A stretch of DNA of 64,000 nucleotides from Microbacterium sp. zg-B185 (GTDB lineage Bacteria > Actinomycetota > Actinomycetes > Actinomycetales > Microbacteriaceae), in the NCBI RefSeq assembly GCF_030246885.1, contig NZ_CP126739.1, forward strand, positions 2,480,001 through 2,544,000, read 5' to 3'. Under the pieces are notes generated by a model, which searched no databases, was not told where the DNA came from, and saw only the letters and a program-made list of their open reading frames with translations. This document shows positions 34,701 through 42,971 of this stretch, piece by piece; position 1 is the first letter of the stretch, and each line of letters starts with the position of its first letter. The position numbers were made by a program, and so were the translations under genes.

Positions 34701-37700
34701 CCGCGCGTGTCGGTGATGGTGTACTGCAGGGACGTCTCCAGCGCGTTGTCCGGCGCCCGGACGAGCACCCGGTCGCCGGAGACCCGCGCCGACAGCCCGT
34801 CGATCGCGGGGACTTCCAGGCCGCTCTTGACCAGCGAGACCTTGTCGCCCTCCGGGTCGGAATCGTTGAGCATGACCGGTACGGCGATCTCGCGGCCCGG
34901 GCGCACGACGACCGCGTCCTTGACCGCGTACGGCGCCTGGTTCACCTGCTCCGCCGGCGCGATGCCGACGCGGATGGTGGCGGTGCCCTCCTTGCCGAGG
35001 CGATCGCGCACATTGTATTTGAAGACGTCCACGCCCGTCGAGTCGTCGAAGGCCTCGTAGCTGAAGTAGTTCTGCGCAACCTCGACGATGCGGCCCTTGG
35101 TCGGGCTCGACGAGATGTCCAGCAGCTCCACCGAGTCGCCGTCACCGTCGATGCCGTCGAGGGGCACCGCGATGTCGATCTCGGTGCCGGAGAGCGCGCG
35201 GGCCACGAGATCGCGCGGCCGCGGCGCCGCGTTCGTCTCCTCGTCGACCGGCAGGATCTGGATGGTGACGTAGCCCGCGGCCTTCTGCTGACGCGAGTCG
35301 ACCGCCTCGTACGTCAGGTAGACGGTCTTGGCCTCCAGACCCGCCCTGAAGCGCACGGTGTCCTGCGAGACGAACGCCTCCCCGTCCTCCGGATCGACGA
35401 ACGGCTCGATGAGCTCCGGTGCGACATGCAGCGCATCGTCACTGGGATGGGTGTCGTTGTCCAGCACCGGGATCGTCACCACGTCCCCCGCCCGCACGTA
35501 GGCGGTATCGGGGGCGGTGACCGGCTGCAGGATTTCCTCCGGCGCCGGGATCGGGACCACCACGACCTCGCCCTCGGCGGACTGCTTGCCGTTGGAGATC
35601 CGATAGGTGACGCGGACCTGCTCCTCCAGGGTGCCCTGATCCGTGATGCGCAGCGTCTCATGGTTCAGCACCGAGACGGAGACCCCCGTGCCCGGTTCGA
35701 TCGACACGGACTGCACGACGAGGATGCCGCCGGCCGGATCGGCGTCGTTGTTGAGCACCCCGATCAGCACGTCGCCACCGGTCGGCAGCAGAGCGACGTC
35801 GCGCACTGCGACCGGGGGCAGATCGACATCTGCGGCATCGATCACGTCGATGCGGACGAGTCCCTCGCCGTTCTCCGGCCCCGCAGTCGCAAGGTACTGC
35901 ACGTAGTAGACGCCGACGGTCGGGGCCGTGAACGAGAAGGTCTTGTTGGTGAAGTCGGGCAGGACGGTGGCGCCGGGGACCTCGTCCACACGGCCGAGGC
36001 GCAGAGGTTCCCGCCCCGAGCTGGTGTCGTTCGCCAGGGGCGCGACGGTGATCTGCTCTCCGACCCGCGTGACCACGTGATCCGCGTTCGTCTTCGGCTT
36101 GGTCGTGCCCTGCGGGCGCACCTCGAGGGCGATCGAGGTCGTCGTCAGCTCGCCGAGGCCGTCGGCGACCGTCACCTGCACGTCCTTGCGGCCCTGCAGA
36201 CTCGCCGTGGCCTTGTAGGTGAGCTGACCGTCGGTGCTGAAGTCGACCTCGTCACCGGGGGCCGCGACGACCTCCTTCAGATAGATGTCATCGCCGTCGG
36301 GATCGATCCAGTCCGGCAGGATGTTGTAGGAGACGGTTCCGCCGGTCTCGACCGTGAGCGAGGTCTTGCGCTTCGGCGTCGGTGGCCCGTTCACGTCTTC
36401 TTCGTGCACGGCCAGCGTGACCGATGCCGTGTCCTTTCCGCCGCGACCGTCGTCGACTTCGTATTCGAACGTGGCCGAACCGGAGGCATCCTCGGCGACG
36501 GCGATCTGCAGCGAGGCCCCGTTGAAGATCGACTGGACCGTGCCGATCGACGGCTGCGGCTGCAGGATCGTGGCGACGAGGACATCGCCGTCCGGGTCGT
36601 TGTCGTTGTCGATCACCGGCAGCAGAGCCGAACCGCCCGGTCGCACGCCGAAGGAATCGTCCTCCGCGATCGGCGGAGTGTTCACCTCGCTGCGCTCTGG
36701 CAGGGTCGACTCGACCGTCTCCTGCGTCGAGTCCTCCTCATTCTCGGTCTCGCCCTCGGGAGGAGTCAGATCGTTCCAGTTGTCGACGCGCTGAAGGCTC
36801 TCGTTGGCCATCCACGCGGCGCCGCCGACGGCATCGTTCAGGATGATCACGTCGCGGTTCACTCGGAAGATGAGGCTGGCCGACTCCTCGGCCTCTTCAA
36901 TCGCCGCGGTGACGTCGTTCGCGCTGCCGGCGCAGTCCCGCACGAAGGCCCCGGACCCCGCCCAGGCGCCGTACGTGCACCCACGCAACCAGACAGGGGC
37001 TGCGGGGGCGCCCTGTCCACCGGCATCCGTGACGGAAGGATCTGCGCCGTCGAGCGGCACGCGCACCAGGGCAGACCCGGTCGCCACGGCGACGGCATCG
37101 GTCTCCGCCGAGGCCTGCTGCAGCACGGCGCCGTCGGCGTCGGGAATCTCAGTCCGGAATCCGCCGGGCGTCAGCACGGCTCCGGCCGCCGCATCGAGCA
37201 CGACCGGAGTGCGCCCCACGGCGGTGATGGTCGACTGCGCGGACGAGTCGAGCTCGCCCAGCGACGCGGTCGAGGGCTCCAGCGCCTCGCCTTCGTTGTC
37301 GACGGACACGGTGACGACCTCGCCGCGCGCGGTCGACAGGGCGAAGACGGTGCCGTCCACTGCGACCGCGACATCCGCGTTCTCGCCGAGCTCGGCGACC
37401 GGATCGGCCGCCTCGATCTCGAACGACGCGATCCCCCGTACCGGCACCACCCACAGGGCGCCGGATTTCGTGTCCAGGATGGCGGCGGTCTTGTTGCCCA
37501 GCGACACCTTCGCGGCGCTGGGGATGCCGGCGGAATCGCCCAACGAGACCCGAGCGGGGTCGACCGCGGTGACGGTGGAACCGCCCTCGTCGACGACCAG
37601 CACATTCGTGGCGTCCTGCAGGATGTCGTAGTTCTCGCCTGTGGTGCGCAGACCGCCATCCAGCACGGTGGATTCGTGGTTGAAGTGCCCGACCAGCAGG

Positions 37701-37867
37701 CTGGAGGTCTTGGTGATCCAGACGCCGCCGTCGTTCAGGTCCACCTTTGTGGTCGGGAAGCCCTCGTAGCTGAAAGCCATCGTGGTGATCGCGACGACGC
37801 CCACGGTGACGCCGGCCGCCGACGCGAGCGCCTTGGGGCGCGCACGCATCCACGACAAGGCCTTCAT
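31793..37867 (-). CDS. Giant Ig-like / fibronectin type III surface protein
   Basis: 2024 residues, the first gene of the operon. The ATG at 37867 has GGGGAG eight bases upstream. N-terminal signal-anchor about 12-32, a propeller-like domain about 40-390 (repeated DGGVW/AVDGTVFAL strands), a Glu-rich linker, then about ten Ig/cadherin-like repeats with PxVxxDDxxxxRPG...NDxDPDGD (about 450-1480). About five Fn3 modules follow (PGAPTVTSV, PNPPTLAFGDRSLQVAW, and so on), ending with a C-terminal domain containing paired Cys (SCVNGC, then GCWVG). There is no LPxTG motif. It corresponds to the large Fn3 protein of the bifidobacterial PFNA cluster, proposed to bind host or neighbour proteins. Confidence 0.85.
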   Translation of the reverse strand: MKALSWMRARPKALASAAGVTVGVVAITTMAFSYEGFPTTKVDLNDGGVWITKTSSLLVGHFNHESTVLDGGLRTTGENYDILQDATNVLVVDEGGSTVTAVDPARVSLGDSAGIPSAAKVSLGNKTAAILDTKSGALWVVPVRGIASFEIEAADPVAELGENADVAVAVDGTVFALSTARGEVVTVSVDNEGEALEPSTASLGELDSSAQSTITAVGRTPVVLDAAAGAVLTPGGFRTEIPDADGAVLQQASAETDAVAVATGSALVRVPLDGADPSVTDAGGQGAPAAPVWLRGCTYGAWAGSGAFVRDCAGSANDVTAAIEEAEESASLIFRVNRDVIILNDAVGGAAWMANESLQRVDNWNDLTPPEGETENEEDSTQETVESTLPERSEVNTPPIAEDDSFGVRPGGSALLPVIDNDNDPDGDVLVATILQPQPSIGTVQSIFNGASLQIAVAEDASGSATFEYEVDDGRGGKDTASVTLAVHEEDVNGPPTPKRKTSLTVETGGTVSYNILPDWIDPDGDDIYLKEVVAAPGDEVDFSTDGQLTYKATASLQGRKDVQVTVADGLGELTTTSIALEVRPQGTTKPKTNADHVVTRVGEQITVAPLANDTSSGREPLRLGRVDEVPGATVLPDFTNKTFSFTAPTVGVYYVQYLATAGPENGEGLVRIDVIDAADVDLPPVAVRDVALLPTGGDVLIGVLNNDADPAGGILVVQSVSIEPGTGVSVSVLNHETLRITDQGTLEEQVRVTYRISNGKQSAEGEVVVVPIPAPEEILQPVTAPDTAYVRAGDVVTIPVLDNDTHPSDDALHVAPELIEPFVDPEDGEAFVSQDTVRFRAGLEAKTVYLTYEAVDSRQQKAAGYVTIQILPVDEETNAAPRPRDLVARALSGTEIDIAVPLDGIDGDGDSVELLDISSSPTKGRIVEVAQNYFSYEAFDDSTGVDVFKYNVRDRLGKEGTATIRVGIAPAEQVNQAPYAVKDAVVVRPGREIAVPVMLNDSDPEGDKVSLVKSGLEVPAIDGLSARVSGDRVLVRAPDNALETSLQYTITDTRGATATAVLQITVDEDVPLQAPVARDDRLRPIDLEDGSLSADLDILDNDEDPDGTTEHLEVEVGAGGTLLDNGTVTVTVTDQLQLIRYTLTDQDGLQASAFIFVPSEDGLRPTLTSTKPLEVISGETKEVPLSEYVTVAGGGDVVITEHAKVSAVNADGSDLVKDERTLVYTSAPGYFGQDALTFEVTDGTGPDDPDGRKATLSIPINVLPPENQQPKFVGGQMNVAPGEEAGVLDLAALTVDPDPEDAGTHEYSLAGGQDKGITAEIDGDKLLVKAASNAKKGAATTLTLRISDGVTDPIEGAVLVQVTASNRAMPAANTDTIAEADQGKAVTVPVLANDFNPFPETPLKLLSANVETGSGSASVNGDNVVVTPSADFVGTLVVRYTIQDSTEDPDRQATGQVVLTVQGVPAAPGAPTVTSVQDRTVVVSYGAPSNNGAEITKYTVRSVQGSAYSKDCQSTTCTLDNLTNNVEYVFQVTATNRVGESKPSGSSAVARPDARPDTPNPPTLAFGDRSLQVAWTTPTTPGSPVERFTLEISPAPPSGITRKEVTGNAVTWEGLENGGNYQVRVQAHNRAPEPSSWSNWSASEVPAGPPLAGSAPTTAELQPVGSQAQMQVNWATPSANGDAIDAYQLEVWEGSSLQKTLTPGAGSNSQAIVVPTSENAYTYRIRGHNKAGWGEWSAMSAPRRGVIAPSPPQVTGVAAADRQLTVSYTPGARNGARAGEVAYQYRLNGGGWAGFPGNGVIGGLANGTSYSVEMRAVATVDGATYAGGVSNSVAEVPFGPPGAPTAGARNLGQSVEVTWNSGGSDNGRPIQTTQIRLDGGGWQDVGGNGSRTVGNGYEQTHTIDVRAQDSTGAWSPVASASARTDDQPQPRVWVTQGDAAGSCVNGCRQMVVNWENLNIGNATVTCHSSNSGQIEDLTYTVNFNGSGSKQLGCWVGRDGQDVWVDILGWGSGVDTEKRFWARP

Positions 37868-37982
37868 CCGCTGTTCTCCCCTAATGCCCTGATGTCGTGA
37901 TGCATCGCCCCTGGCCGGCCATCCGCACCGGCCCTCTGCGCCCGCACTGCGGGTGCGTGACGCGGTGCGGGGCAGAAAGTCC

Positions 37983-37988
37983 ATCCTA
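37983..37988 (-). promoter_or_regulatory. -10 element of the giant Fn3/T7SS operon
   Basis: TAGGAT on the minus strand, 23 nt downstream of the 16-bp element. The predicted leader is about 110 nt to the ATG at 37867. Confidence 0.55.
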
Positions 37989-38011
37989 ACCACGGCGGCA
38001 TCCAGCCCTGA

Positions 38012-38027
38012 TGGGCAGATATCCCCA
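38012..38027 (-). promoter_or_regulatory. T7SS-locus 16-bp element, site 4 (head of the large operon)
   Basis: Minus strand reads TGGGGATATCTGCCCA, again TGGG-N5-CT-N-CCCA, 145 nt upstream of the giant gene's ATG. It links the expression of the kinase/ATPase operon to that of the WXG100 and toxin operons. Confidence 0.7.
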
Positions 38028-38083
38028 TCCACAGGGATTCACGGACACGTCGTGTGTGCATGCGGGTTGACTGCGCCGTCGCC

Positions 38084-38089
38084 TACTCT
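38084..38089 (+). promoter_or_regulatory. -10 element, leaderless promoter of the DUF1295 gene
   Basis: TACTCT, 6 nt before the ATG at 38096; no Shine-Dalgarno sequence. Confidence 0.5.
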
Positions 38090-38095
38090 GGTGCC

Positions 38096-38944
38096 ATGGA
38101 CCCGTTGGCCATCGTCGTGATCGTCGCCGCGCTGACGTGCGCGTTCTGCTGGATCGCGTCACTCATCACGAAGGACACCTCCTGGGTGGACCGCCTCTGG
38201 TCGATCGTGCCGGCCGTGTACGTGTGGATCTTCGCCGTAGCCGGGATCACCGCCGGCATCGACGCTGCGCGTCTGATCCTGATGGCGGTGCTGGTCACGG
38301 CGTGGGCGGTCCGACTGACGTTCAACTTCGCCCGCAAGGGCGGGTACACCGGCATGGAGGACTACCGCTGGGCCATCCTGCGCGCACGGATGAAGCCCTG
38401 GCAGTTCCAGGTCTTCAATCTTCTGTTCATCGTGCTGTACCAGAACGCGCTGCTCGTGCTGATCACGCTTCCGGCTCTGATGGCATGGCAGCATCCCGCG
38501 GCGCTCAACGGGTGGGATGTCGTGTTCGCGGTCCTGTTCGCCGCGTTCCTGGTCGGTGAGTTCGTCGCCGACCAGCAGCAGTGGGACTTCCATCGCGCCA
38601 AGGCCGCCGCAGGCGGTCGCCTCGAGCCCGGTTTCGTCACGTCGGGGCTGTTCCGATACAGCCGTCACCCGAACTTCTTCTTCGAGCAGGCGCAGTGGTG
38701 GACGTTCTATGCGATCGGAGCGACGGCGGCCGTGGCATCCGGATTGGGCGTGTGGGGCGGTGCGCTGAACTGGACGATCGTCGGAGCCGCCCTGCTGACC
38801 CTGCTGTTCATCGGATCGACGATCTTCACGGAGTCGATCTCGGCCTCGAAGTACCCCGCGTACGCCGACTACCGGCGGTCCACGTCGATGCTGGTCCCGC
38901 TTCCTCCGCGCCGGCGCCCGGCACGCTCTCCCAAGCCCGCGTAA
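38096..38944 (+). CDS. DUF1295 (steroid 5-alpha-reductase-like) membrane protein
   Basis: 282 residues with about six to seven membrane helices. Conserved DUF1295 blocks: RKGGYTGMEDYRWAILR, then WDFHRAKAAAGG, and the C-terminal GLFRYSRHPNFFFEQAQWW, which binds NADPH in steroid 5-alpha-reductase-type proteins. Probable integral-membrane reductase of unknown substrate. Divergent from the T7SS operon, with both promoters in the 230-bp gap. Confidence 0.85.
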   Translation: MDPLAIVVIVAALTCAFCWIASLITKDTSWVDRLWSIVPAVYVWIFAVAGITAGIDAARLILMAVLVTAWAVRLTFNFARKGGYTGMEDYRWAILRARMKPWQFQVFNLLFIVLYQNALLVLITLPALMAWQHPAALNGWDVVFAVLFAAFLVGEFVADQQQWDFHRAKAAAGGRLEPGFVTSGLFRYSRHPNFFFEQAQWWTFYAIGATAAVASGLGVWGGALNWTIVGAALLTLLFIGSTIFTESISASKYPAYADYRRSTSMLVPLPPRRRPARSPKPA

Positions 38945-39051
38945 CGTCGCCGATGTCCCAAATCAGCACCCGATAGCGGCCCATAAGCTGCGAAATCGGG
39001 ACACCGATGCGGCAGCGGACAGCGACAGCGACAGCGGCCAGGTGTCCGGTG

Positions 39052-40071
39052 TCAGGCGGTCGCGTAGCCGTCGGGGTTCTGGGACTGCCAGTTCCAGTAG
39101 TCGCGGCAGGAGTCATCGATCGTGAGCTGCGCCTTCCAGCCCAGGTCGCGCTCCGCCTTGGACGGGTCGCAGTAGGTCGCCGCCACATCCCCGGGCCGGC
39201 GATCGAGGATCTGCTTGGGCAGCTCGTGACCCACCGCCTTCTCGAAGGACGCGATCAGCTCGAGCACGCTGACCGGCGTGCCCGTGCCCAGGTTGTAGAC
39301 GGCGAAGCCGGGCCGGGCCTGCTCCAGTGCGGTGACGTGGCCGTCGGCCAGGTCGACGACGTGGATGTAGTCGCGCAGGCCGGTGCCGTCCGGGGTGTCG
39401 TAGTCTGCGCCGAACACGCCGATGCGGTCGAGCTTGCCGACCGCGACGCGCGCCACGAAGGGCATCAGGTTGTTCGGGATGCCGGCCGGATCCTCCCCGA
39501 TCAGACCGCTGGGGTGCGCGCCGACCGGGTTGAAGTACCGCAGCACCGTCACGTTCAGCTCGGGGTTGACCCGGGCGACGTCGGCGAGCACGACCTCGTT
39601 GATCCGCTTGGATTTCGAGTACGGGTTGGACAGGTCGATGCTCGTCGTGGATTCCTCGGTGAACGGGAGGTCCGCGGGGTCGGAGTAGACGGTGCCGGTG
39701 CTGGAGAAGACGAACGAGCGGATGCCGTGGCGCAGGCCCGCGCGCAGCAGCGCGAAGGTGGTGTCCAGGTTGTTGGCGTAATACTCGAGGGGCTTCTGGG
39801 TCGATTCCCCGACCGCCTTGAACGCGGCCAGGTGCACGATCGCATCGATGGGGCCGTGATCGGCGAACACACCCGCCAGGACCGCGTCGTCGGAGGCATC
39901 GCCCGCGACGAGCGGAGCGTCCTTGCCGGTGATCGCTGCGACGCGTTGGGCCGCGATCGCACTCGTCCCGGACAGATCGTCCAGCAGCACCACCTCGTGG
40001 CCGGCATCCAGCAGGGACACGGCGGTGTGCGCGCCGATGTATCCGGCGCCGCCGGCAAGGAGAACTCGCAT
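39052..40071 (-). CDS. galE: UDP-glucose 4-epimerase
   Basis: 339 residues. An extended SDR epimerase: GGAGYIGAH NAD-binding motif at the N-terminus, active-site Ser in FSSTGTVY, and catalytic Tyr/Lys in YSKSK (near 150). The C-terminus has NPDGYATA, typical of actinobacterial GalE. Interconverts UDP-glucose and UDP-galactose for cell-wall and exopolysaccharide synthesis. The ATG at 40071 is preferred over a GTG three bases upstream because it lies 6 nt from the -10 TAGCAT, a leaderless arrangement. Confidence 0.92.
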   Translation of the reverse strand: MRVLLAGGAGYIGAHTAVSLLDAGHEVVLLDDLSGTSAIAAQRVAAITGKDAPLVAGDASDDAVLAGVFADHGPIDAIVHLAAFKAVGESTQKPLEYYANNLDTTFALLRAGLRHGIRSFVFSSTGTVYSDPADLPFTEESTTSIDLSNPYSKSKRINEVVLADVARVNPELNVTVLRYFNPVGAHPSGLIGEDPAGIPNNLMPFVARVAVGKLDRIGVFGADYDTPDGTGLRDYIHVVDLADGHVTALEQARPGFAVYNLGTGTPVSVLELIASFEKAVGHELPKQILDRRPGDVAATYCDPSKAERDLGWKAQLTIDDSCRDYWNWQSQNPDGYATA

Positions 40072-40077
40072 CACCCG

Positions 40078-40083
40078 ATGCTA
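40078..40083 (-). promoter_or_regulatory. -10 element, leaderless promoter of galE
   Basis: TAGCAT on the minus strand, 6 nt from the ATG at 40071. Confidence 0.5.
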
Positions 40084-40128
40084 CCGAGCATCCGGATGCG
40101 CGCCGGCGCGGAACGGCGTCGGTGAAGC

Positions 40129-40788
40129 TCAGCGCCCGTCGAGGCGTCCGCCGGACTCGCGGAGGTAGCACTCCGCGCACATCGACTCGTAGGTCACCCG
40201 GTCGGCGGAGAGCTCGTCGATGGCGACCTGATCGCCGTCGAAGACGAACCGACCGCCGACGAGGCGCGCGTTGAAGATGGCCTTGCGTCCGCAGCGACAG
40301 ATCGTCTTGAGTTCCTCGAGGCTGTGCGCCAGCTCCAGCAGCCGCCGCGAGCCGGGGAAGGCCTCGGTGCGGAAATCGGTGCGGATGCCGTAGGCGAGCA
40401 CCGGGACGCCGTCCAGCACGACGATCCTCAGCAGGTCATCGACCTGGGCGGGCGTGAGGAACTGCGCCTCATCGATCAGCAGGCAGGCGACATCGACGGG
40501 CCGCCCGGACGGCGTCTGCTCGGGGAACAGGGCTTCGGCGGCGGACTGCTGCACACGTGCGCGGTGCTCGGCGAACAGGGCGCGCAGATCGGCATCCGGC
40601 GGGATGAGGAAGTCGACGGTCCGTGACATGCCGAGTCGGCTGGAGATCTTGTCGGACTCTTTGGTGTCGATCGCCGGCTTGGCGATCAGCACGTGCTGTC
40701 CGCGTTCCTCGTAGTTGTGGGCCGCCTGCAGGAGCGAGGAGGACTTGCCCGAGTTCATCGCACCGTAGCGGAAGTACAGTTTTGCCAC
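40129..40788 (-). CDS. tdk: Thymidine kinase
   Basis: 219 residues, type II thymidine kinase. P-loop GAMNSGKSSSLL at the N-terminus, Walker B/DEAQF (LIDEAQFLTPAQVDDL), the lasso-domain zinc Cys pairs CRCG and CAEC, and the substrate-binding region VLAYGIRTDFRTEAFPGS. Phosphorylates thymidine to dTMP in salvage. GTG start 6 nt after TACGCT, so probably leaderless. Confidence 0.93.
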   Translation of the reverse strand: MAKLYFRYGAMNSGKSSSLLQAAHNYEERGQHVLIAKPAIDTKESDKISSRLGMSRTVDFLIPPDADLRALFAEHRARVQQSAAEALFPEQTPSGRPVDVACLLIDEAQFLTPAQVDDLLRIVVLDGVPVLAYGIRTDFRTEAFPGSRRLLELAHSLEELKTICRCGRKAIFNARLVGGRFVFDGDQVAIDELSADRVTYESMCAECYLRESGGRLDGR

Positions 40789-40794
40789 GTGCCG

Positions 40795-40800
40795 AGCGTA
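40795..40800 (-). promoter_or_regulatory. -10 element, leaderless promoter of tdk
   Basis: TACGCT on the minus strand, 6 nt from the GTG at 40788. Confidence 0.5.
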
Positions 40801-40821
40801 GTCGCCGTCAGCGCCCCCGGC

Positions 40822-42837
40822 TCACCGACCTCCGAACCCGCCGCCGCCACCGCCGCCGCCGGACGAGCCGCCGCCGAACGAGCCGCCCGAAGAGGACCAG
40901 CTCGAACCCGATGACGAGCCGCCGGAGGAGCGCGGGCTGGAGACGGGCGTGGCCGCCAGCCTGCCGATCGAGGATGACGCGTCCTGCAGGGAACGCGACG
41001 ACACTGCGTCCAGCAGCGGCAGGGTGGCCGCAGCGTCCGCGACCGGGGATGCGCTGCGGATCACCTTCACCCACTCGCGTTCCATTCCGAACAGGACGGC
41101 GTACGGCAGGAGCCGCTCGTAGACATTGACGATGCTGTCCCCCGGCGCGTTGGGCGTCTCACCGAACGTGCGGCGGCCGGATGAGACCAGATCGGCCGTC
41201 TGCGGCGACTGGGCGGCGCGCAGGCGATCCGCTTCGGCGAGCCGGAGGTACTCGCGGATGCCGTCCAGGTAGGTCTGATGGATGCCGCCCGCCACGGTGA
41301 GCGTGGTCTTCGGCAGCGGGATGAACGGAAGGCCGATGAATGCGAAGAAGCCGCTGACGATCGCCGCGGCGTACACTGCCCCGCCGATCGGAGACAGCTC
41401 GGCCAGGACTTCGTACGAGGTGTCGGCCAGCGTCAGCAGCAGCATCGCGAGAACGAAGCCGAGGATGCCGGTCGCGATGCGCACCGAGCCGATCCAGGCC
41501 GGGAGCCTGCTGCGATAGCCGCGCTGGAGCGTGTACTCGTCGATGCGTCGGACGTAGGTGACCGCGCGCGCCGGTGGCTTCTCGGCGAACCTGCCGAGGT
41601 CCACCCCCGCTCCCGGCTTGGCCTTCCGTGCGAACAGCGTGTCCAGTACGCGCAGATCGTCGTGCTCGAGTCCGTCCCTGCTGCGCAGGATCACCTCGAA
41701 ATCCTCCGGATCCTCCCGGTCCCCGGACGCACGCAGCTCCACCGCGTCCCGCACCGCGAGGTCGACCAAGTGCGCGGCCATCGCGCGCTCCGGCACATCG
41801 AGCACCCCCGCCGACAGAGTGATCGATTCGTCCTTCGGGGGCGTGTACTGCACGATCACCGGGGAGCGGTCCGGGTTGCGCCGCAGCAGCACCCGCAGCA
41901 CGAGCACGACCACCAGCCCGCCGACGCCGGTCAGCAGCGCCAGGGCCGGGAGGATCCACTCCCACCACGGGTACGGGGGCGGGGGCGGCGCGGTCAGCGC
42001 AGCGAACGTGCCCGGCTCGAACCCGATCGCGACGGTGACGTTCTCGTCCGGCCCGAGGTCGACGTCGCCGGCGGTGAACGACACGGACCGGTCCCCCGCG
42101 TCCATCGCGCCCACCGACGCCGCCCAGACCGCGACCTCTCCCGGCCAATCCGCTGCTGTCGCGGGCTGGAACTCGCAGGTGTCCGTCGAGCCTTCCGGCC
42201 CGGTATAGCAGTACGTCCGATCCGGGAGGAGCCCGGCCGCGGCATCCCCGCCGATGTGAACCCGCGCGGCGACCGAACCGAACGGCTGAGCGTGATCCGT
42301 TCCGACGGTGTCCCAATAGAATTCGTCGGCGTCGGTGTCCTCGTAGCGCAGGACGACGTCGCGCATCGTGTAGGAGATGACATAGGTCTGGGTTCCGCGC
42401 ACGTACGAGTCGTCGCCGGTGAGCACGTAGACCCAGTCATCATCCTGCTCGGTCCACCACGGGATCGCGGCGCCTCCGGCCCCGGTGACGCCCATGACCT
42501 GGGTGTCGTGGGCGATGCCGGAGTCCACCTTGGGAATCGACCGGACGATGCCACGGTTCTGGTCGAACTCCGGGAATCGCGCGACGATCTTCTCGGTGGT
42601 GAACAGGTGGCTCCGGCCGCCGGTGCCGCGCACGAGATAGTAGTCCGCCTCGAAGGAGTCGTAGGCGAAATCCTCGACCGACGTGGGAGCGACCAGCTCC
42701 GGCGTCACCGATACGGCCGCCGGCTCCGCGCCGCGTGCATCAACGGCGTTGGCGGGTGCCGGCCAGAGCAGCGCCGCCATCCCGATCACGACCAGGAGCG
42801 CGACCGCTCGGTGCGATCGTCGTCCCCTGAGTCGCAT
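40822..42837 (-). CDS. DUF2207 membrane protein
   Basis: 671 residues. Signal peptide cleaved near ANA-VD, an outer DUF2207 domain, a membrane helix about 295-320 ([28 protein letters not shown]), then a cytoplasmic part with two further helices (about 455-510). It ends in a Ser/Gly-rich tail ([18 protein letters not shown]), a hallmark of the family. Function unknown. ATG 6 nt after TAGGGT and directly after a G-run, so probably leaderless. Confidence 0.85.
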   Translation of the reverse strand: MRLRGRRSHRAVALLVVIGMAALLWPAPANAVDARGAEPAAVSVTPELVAPTSVEDFAYDSFEADYYLVRGTGGRSHLFTTEKIVARFPEFDQNRGIVRSIPKVDSGIAHDTQVMGVTGAGGAAIPWWTEQDDDWVYVLTGDDSYVRGTQTYVISYTMRDVVLRYEDTDADEFYWDTVGTDHAQPFGSVAARVHIGGDAAAGLLPDRTYCYTGPEGSTDTCEFQPATAADWPGEVAVWAASVGAMDAGDRSVSFTAGDVDLGPDENVTVAIGFEPGTFAALTAPPPPPYPWWEWILPALALLTGVGGLVVVLVLRVLLRRNPDRSPVIVQYTPPKDESITLSAGVLDVPERAMAAHLVDLAVRDAVELRASGDREDPEDFEVILRSRDGLEHDDLRVLDTLFARKAKPGAGVDLGRFAEKPPARAVTYVRRIDEYTLQRGYRSRLPAWIGSVRIATGILGFVLAMLLLTLADTSYEVLAELSPIGGAVYAAAIVSGFFAFIGLPFIPLPKTTLTVAGGIHQTYLDGIREYLRLAEADRLRAAQSPQTADLVSSGRRTFGETPNAPGDSIVNVYERLLPYAVLFGMEREWVKVIRSASPVADAAATLPLLDAVSSRSLQDASSSIGRLAATPVSSPRSSGGSSSGSSWSSSGGSFGGGSSGGGGGGGGFGGR

Positions 42838-42843
42838 CCCCCC

Positions 42844-42849
42844 ACCCTA
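42844..42849 (-). promoter_or_regulatory. -10 element, leaderless promoter of the DUF2207 gene
   Basis: TAGGGT on the minus strand, 6 nt from the ATG at 42837. Confidence 0.45.
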
Positions 42850-42971
42850 GGGCCGCACCGTGTCGGCAACCGGCGCGAGCCGCGACGCCGGGCGGGTGCG
42901 CGCCGCGACGCCGGCGGGTGCGAGCGGCAGAGCCGCGGGTCAACGCCGCGCGGCCGGGGCGGCGCGAGCCC

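Noticed and set aside
33950..37900. 1316-codon open frame on the plus strand
   Set aside because: It is fully antisense to the giant Fn3 gene. Such long open frames arise from GC-rich third codon positions; the translation is Arg/Gly/Asp-rich and has no recognisable domain.
38945..39000. REP-like dispersed repeat after the DUF1295 gene (GTCCC...GGGAC)
   Set aside because: The arms pair only over about 5 bp with mismatches, and no second copy was noticed in the window. A genome-wide search would be needed.
42880..42945. Short GC-rich repeat (CCGCGACGCCGG, two copies) between DUF2207 and mqo genes
   Set aside because: It is short, imperfect and of a composition expected by chance in this GC-rich genome.
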